A stretch of DNA of 6,501 nucleotides. Origin: JBNNGK01 sp050268245 (lineage in GTDB: Bacteria; Pseudomonadota; Gammaproteobacteria; Enterobacterales; Enterobacteriaceae). The position numbers and the translations under genes were made by a program. The notes beneath the pieces were generated by a model. It was not told where the DNA came from, did not search any database, and saw nothing but the letters and a program-made list of their open reading frames with translations. The stretch's first letter is position 1. Every line of letters begins with the position of its first letter. Shown piece by piece: positions 6,144 through 6,501 of this stretch. The stretch is from the NCBI RefSeq assembly GCF_050268245.1, contig NZ_JBNNGK010000037.1, positions 1-6,501 of the forward strand, written 5' to 3'.

Positions 6144-6220
6144 ATATTAATCCAGAAAGAAAATGATACCAAGTATCAATTAGTGTTTCAAAGTAATTAT
6201 TAAGGATTTCAAAATGTAAA
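6144..6220 (-). promoter_or_regulatory. OmpR-controlled porin promoter: three tandem 20-mers and -10
   Basis: Read on the minus strand, three abutting 20-bp blocks occupy 6220-6201, 6200-6181 and 6180-6161. The first, TTTACATTTTGAAATCCTTA, agrees with the E. coli ompC C1 OmpR site in its first 14 bases. The second contains TTTGAAACA like C2, and the third contains TATCAT in the position it has in C3. The TATCAT is followed, after the same 13-base spacing as in E. coli, by a -10 TAATAT (6149-6144). The start would be near 6137, giving a leader of about 87 bases; the E. coli ompC leader is about 81. The leader also keeps GCAGTGGC (6090-6083), as in E. coli. The comparison uses remembered E. coli sequence. 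Confidence 0.85.
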
Positions 6221-6408
6221 TAAGCCCGAACTTTATCAAAAGTTTACAAATAACAAAAATAGCGCACACAAAGACAAAAAACATAATAATCACAGTAAAA
6301 ACATACAACTATACAAAAATTTAAGTTAATAGAGAATACAATACAAAAGTGCAGAGCAATAAGCACAGACAATCAAAAAATAAGGGAGATCATGACACTA
6401 TAATACTC
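6221..6408. other. A+T-rich porin upstream region without recognisable micF
   Basis: This stretch lies between the OmpR sites and the insertion sequence. It is strongly A+T-rich with many short A runs and no ORF of note, a composition suited to H-NS binding. In E. coli the divergent small RNA gene micF lies here, but I cannot find its 5' pairing region or a terminator hairpin with a T tract on the plus strand. Confidence 0.6.
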
Positions 6409-6432
6409 GAGACTGTAATTTAAATTGTGTAA

Positions 6433-6476
6433 TTGCCTGTTTTTGATATGTTCTTCCTGACAATGGAGACAGGCAA
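6433..6476 (+). promoter_or_regulatory. inverted repeat next to the transposase ribosome binding site
   Basis: TTGCCTGT (6433-6440) pairs perfectly with ACAGGCAA (6469-6476). The right arm is adjacent to the Shine-Dalgarno GGAG (6465-6468) and ends three bases before the start codon. A weak promoter, TTGTGT (6425-6430) and TATGTT (6447-6452) with a 16-base spacer, would start near 6459. Element-born RNA would then lack the left arm, while read-through RNA would contain both arms. Confidence 0.5.
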
Positions 6477-6479
6477 ATT

Positions 6480-6501
6480 ATGGACGAAAAGAAACTTAAA
6501 G
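6480..6501 (+). CDS. IS256-family transposase, first seven codons
   Basis: The ATG at 6480-6482 begins MDEKKLK and continues off the right edge. This is the start I know from a group of enterobacterial IS256-family (IS1414-like) DDE transposases of about 400 residues. GGAG at 6465-6468 is the ribosome binding site, with an 11-base spacing. The enzyme would cut and join the element ends using a catalytic Asp-Asp-Glu triad that lies outside this window. Identification from seven residues is supported by the IS256-like terminal sequence just upstream. Whether the gene is intact cannot be judged. Confidence 0.72.

Larger units (their letters stand above)
6409..6501 (+). mobile_element. left end of an IS256-family insertion sequence (partial)
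   Basis: The element appears to begin at 6409 with GAGACTGTAATTTAAATTG, followed by TGTAA; the AATTGTGTAA core is shared with the terminal repeat of IS256. The transposase start lies about 70 bases inside, the usual arrangement for the family. The putative target-site copy is the 8 bp before it, TAATACTC (6401-6408). Only the left 93 bases are in the window, so the exact boundary, right inverted repeat and target duplication cannot be confirmed. The element lies 360 bp upstream of the porin start and is transcribed away from it. Confidence 0.75.

Overview
This window looks like chromosomal DNA of a member of the Enterobacterales. It carries a tRNA-Ser(UGA), an OsmE lipoprotein and an OmpC/OmpF-family trimeric porin whose OmpR-controlled promoter can still be aligned with that of Escherichia coli ompC. 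Several porin and OsmE residues differ from E. coli, so a genus outside Escherichia is likely (a Yersiniaceae/Hafniaceae-type relative is a guess). The sequence alone does not fix the species.

Layout from left to right: 1-707 has no convincing gene. 708-870 is a complete leftward tRNA unit: promoter, serT-type tRNA and intrinsic terminator. 935-1380 is a leftward osmE unit with a sigmaS-like promoter and its own terminator. 1396-2766 is a leftward PepSY-type inner-membrane protein, and a small DUF2946-type protein at 2982-3401 is transcribed divergently from it. Both carry His/Met or Cys motifs that suggest copper or iron handling at the membrane and periplasm. 3504-3971 encodes a small NTF2-like (DUF1348) protein, divergent from a TetR-family repressor at 4078-4653. 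Their shared 106-bp intergenic region holds two copies of an 18-bp palindrome, almost certainly the repressor's operators. 4940-6049 is the leftward porin with a terminator at its 3' end and three abutting OmpR 20-mers upstream. At 6409 the left end of an IS256-family insertion sequence begins. Its transposase starts at 6480 and runs off the right edge.

The genes form separate small units, not one operon: stationary-phase/osmotic envelope functions (osmE, porin), a metal-linked membrane pair, and a self-contained repressor/NTF2-like switch. I see no phage, CRISPR or obvious defence system. The best leads are the paired TetR operators, the divergent metal-linked pair, the apparent lack of micF beside an ompC-type promoter now bordered by an IS, and an inverted repeat in the IS that could hide the transposase ribosome binding site only in read-through transcripts.
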